A DNA stretch of 34,577 nt from assembly GCA_031260045.1 (NCBI GenBank), contig JAIRKO010000057.1, positions 1 to 34,577 on the forward strand. Direction: 5' to 3'. Of this stretch, positions 34,466 through 34,577 are shown piece after piece. The position numbers and the translations under genes were made by a program. This stretch comes from Dysgonamonadaceae bacterium. Lineage in GTDB: Bacteria > Bacteroidota > Bacteroidia > Bacteroidales > Azobacteroidaceae. Within the stretch, counting starts at the first letter, position 1. Every line of letters starts with the position of its first letter. Under the pieces are notes generated by a model. It saw only the letters and a program-made list of their open reading frames with translations. It was not told the DNA's origin and searched no databases.

Positions 34466-34577
34466 TTACGATTTATAATTCCGCTGCAGCCTCTCCACAA
34501 ATTCATAATCCAACGGTTCCTTCACAAGTTCCGGCTCCTTGTCCTCACCCGCATATTGCCAGCAAGCGGCATAAGAA
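34466..34577 (-). CDS. frdA: Fumarate reductase/succinate dehydrogenase flavoprotein subunit, C-terminal 36 residues
   Basis: The gene enters from the right edge. The visible end reads SYAACWQYAGEDKEPELVKE then PLDYEFVERLQRNYKS and a stop at 34466. The closing pattern, a Trp-x-Tyr followed by acidic residues and a final RNYKS, fits the C-terminus of the flavoprotein of Bacteroidota succinate:quinone oxidoreductases, and the position before frdB supports it. The FAD domain and active site lie outside the window. Confidence 0.8.
   Translation of the reverse strand, partial: SYAACWQYAGEDKEPELVKEPLDYEFVERLQRNYKS

Overview
The window looks like a chromosomal segment of a member of the Bacteroidota, most likely an uncultured Bacteroidales. 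The evidence is the promoter grammar (TTTG, 19-20 bases, TAnnTTTG, seen intact at five places), near-absence of Shine-Dalgarno sequences, a eukaryote-like dimeric GlyRS, the Nif3/zinc-ribbon pair, short lipoproteins with a Bacteroidota-style lipobox, and the tRNA-tuf-tRNA-Trp-secE-nusG-rplKAJL-rpoBC superoperon. Almost everything is on the minus strand; only mfd, tRNA-Val and one gene remnant are on the plus strand.

Layout. 1-1706: glyS, overlapping the start of a lipoprotein gene that leaves the window. 1805-2746: a FabK/nitronate-monooxygenase flavoenzyme with its own promoter. 2925-3609: a decayed patch with a small unknown ORF, the 3' end of an IS1595-type transposase and, abutting it in the opposite orientation, the tail of a DUF4469-type DNA-binding protein. 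3726-5042: an RsmF-like rRNA m5C methyltransferase. 5204-7332: hisG-hisD without the later his genes. 7532-10867: mfd, starting at a TTG. 10968: tRNA-Val, then a hairpin shared with convergent rpoC.

11136-27058 is the translation/transcription superoperon, read right to left from a strong promoter at 27028-27058: tRNA-Thr(TGT), tRNA-Tyr, tRNA-Gly, a NYN-domain putative RNase, tRNA-Thr(GGT), tuf, tRNA-Trp, secE, nusG, rplK, rplA, rplJ, rplL, rpoB, rpoC. Two things disturb the usual order: the NYN gene lies inside the tRNA cluster, and rpoB and rpoC are separated by about 1.9 kb holding two small lipoprotein genes (one frameshifted), a palindromic repeat and two tiny membrane-protein genes.

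27069-28626 is the rpsU-xerC-hpf operon. rpsU carries an in-frame TGA at codon 21, and hpf is the one gene I noticed with a full Shine-Dalgarno sequence. Then come tRNA-Pro, the Nif3/zinc-ribbon pair, ftcD with a ROK sugar kinase, a second pair of tiny membrane-protein genes built like the pair between rpoB and rpoC, a 5 x 42-bp tandem repeat array lying between two hairpin terminators, and frdB with the end of frdA.

Most notable: the rpsU nonsense codon together with the Shine-Dalgarno sequence of hpf; the split rpoB/rpoC; the two micro-membrane-protein cassettes; the NYN gene between tRNAs; and the 42-bp array. A palindromic intergenic repeat (CGTCATTGCGAA...GCAATCCAG) occurs at least six times, whole or as half copies. 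Single-base lesions (rpsU, one lipoprotein, one tRNA-Thr acceptor stem) may be real or may be consensus errors in the assembly.
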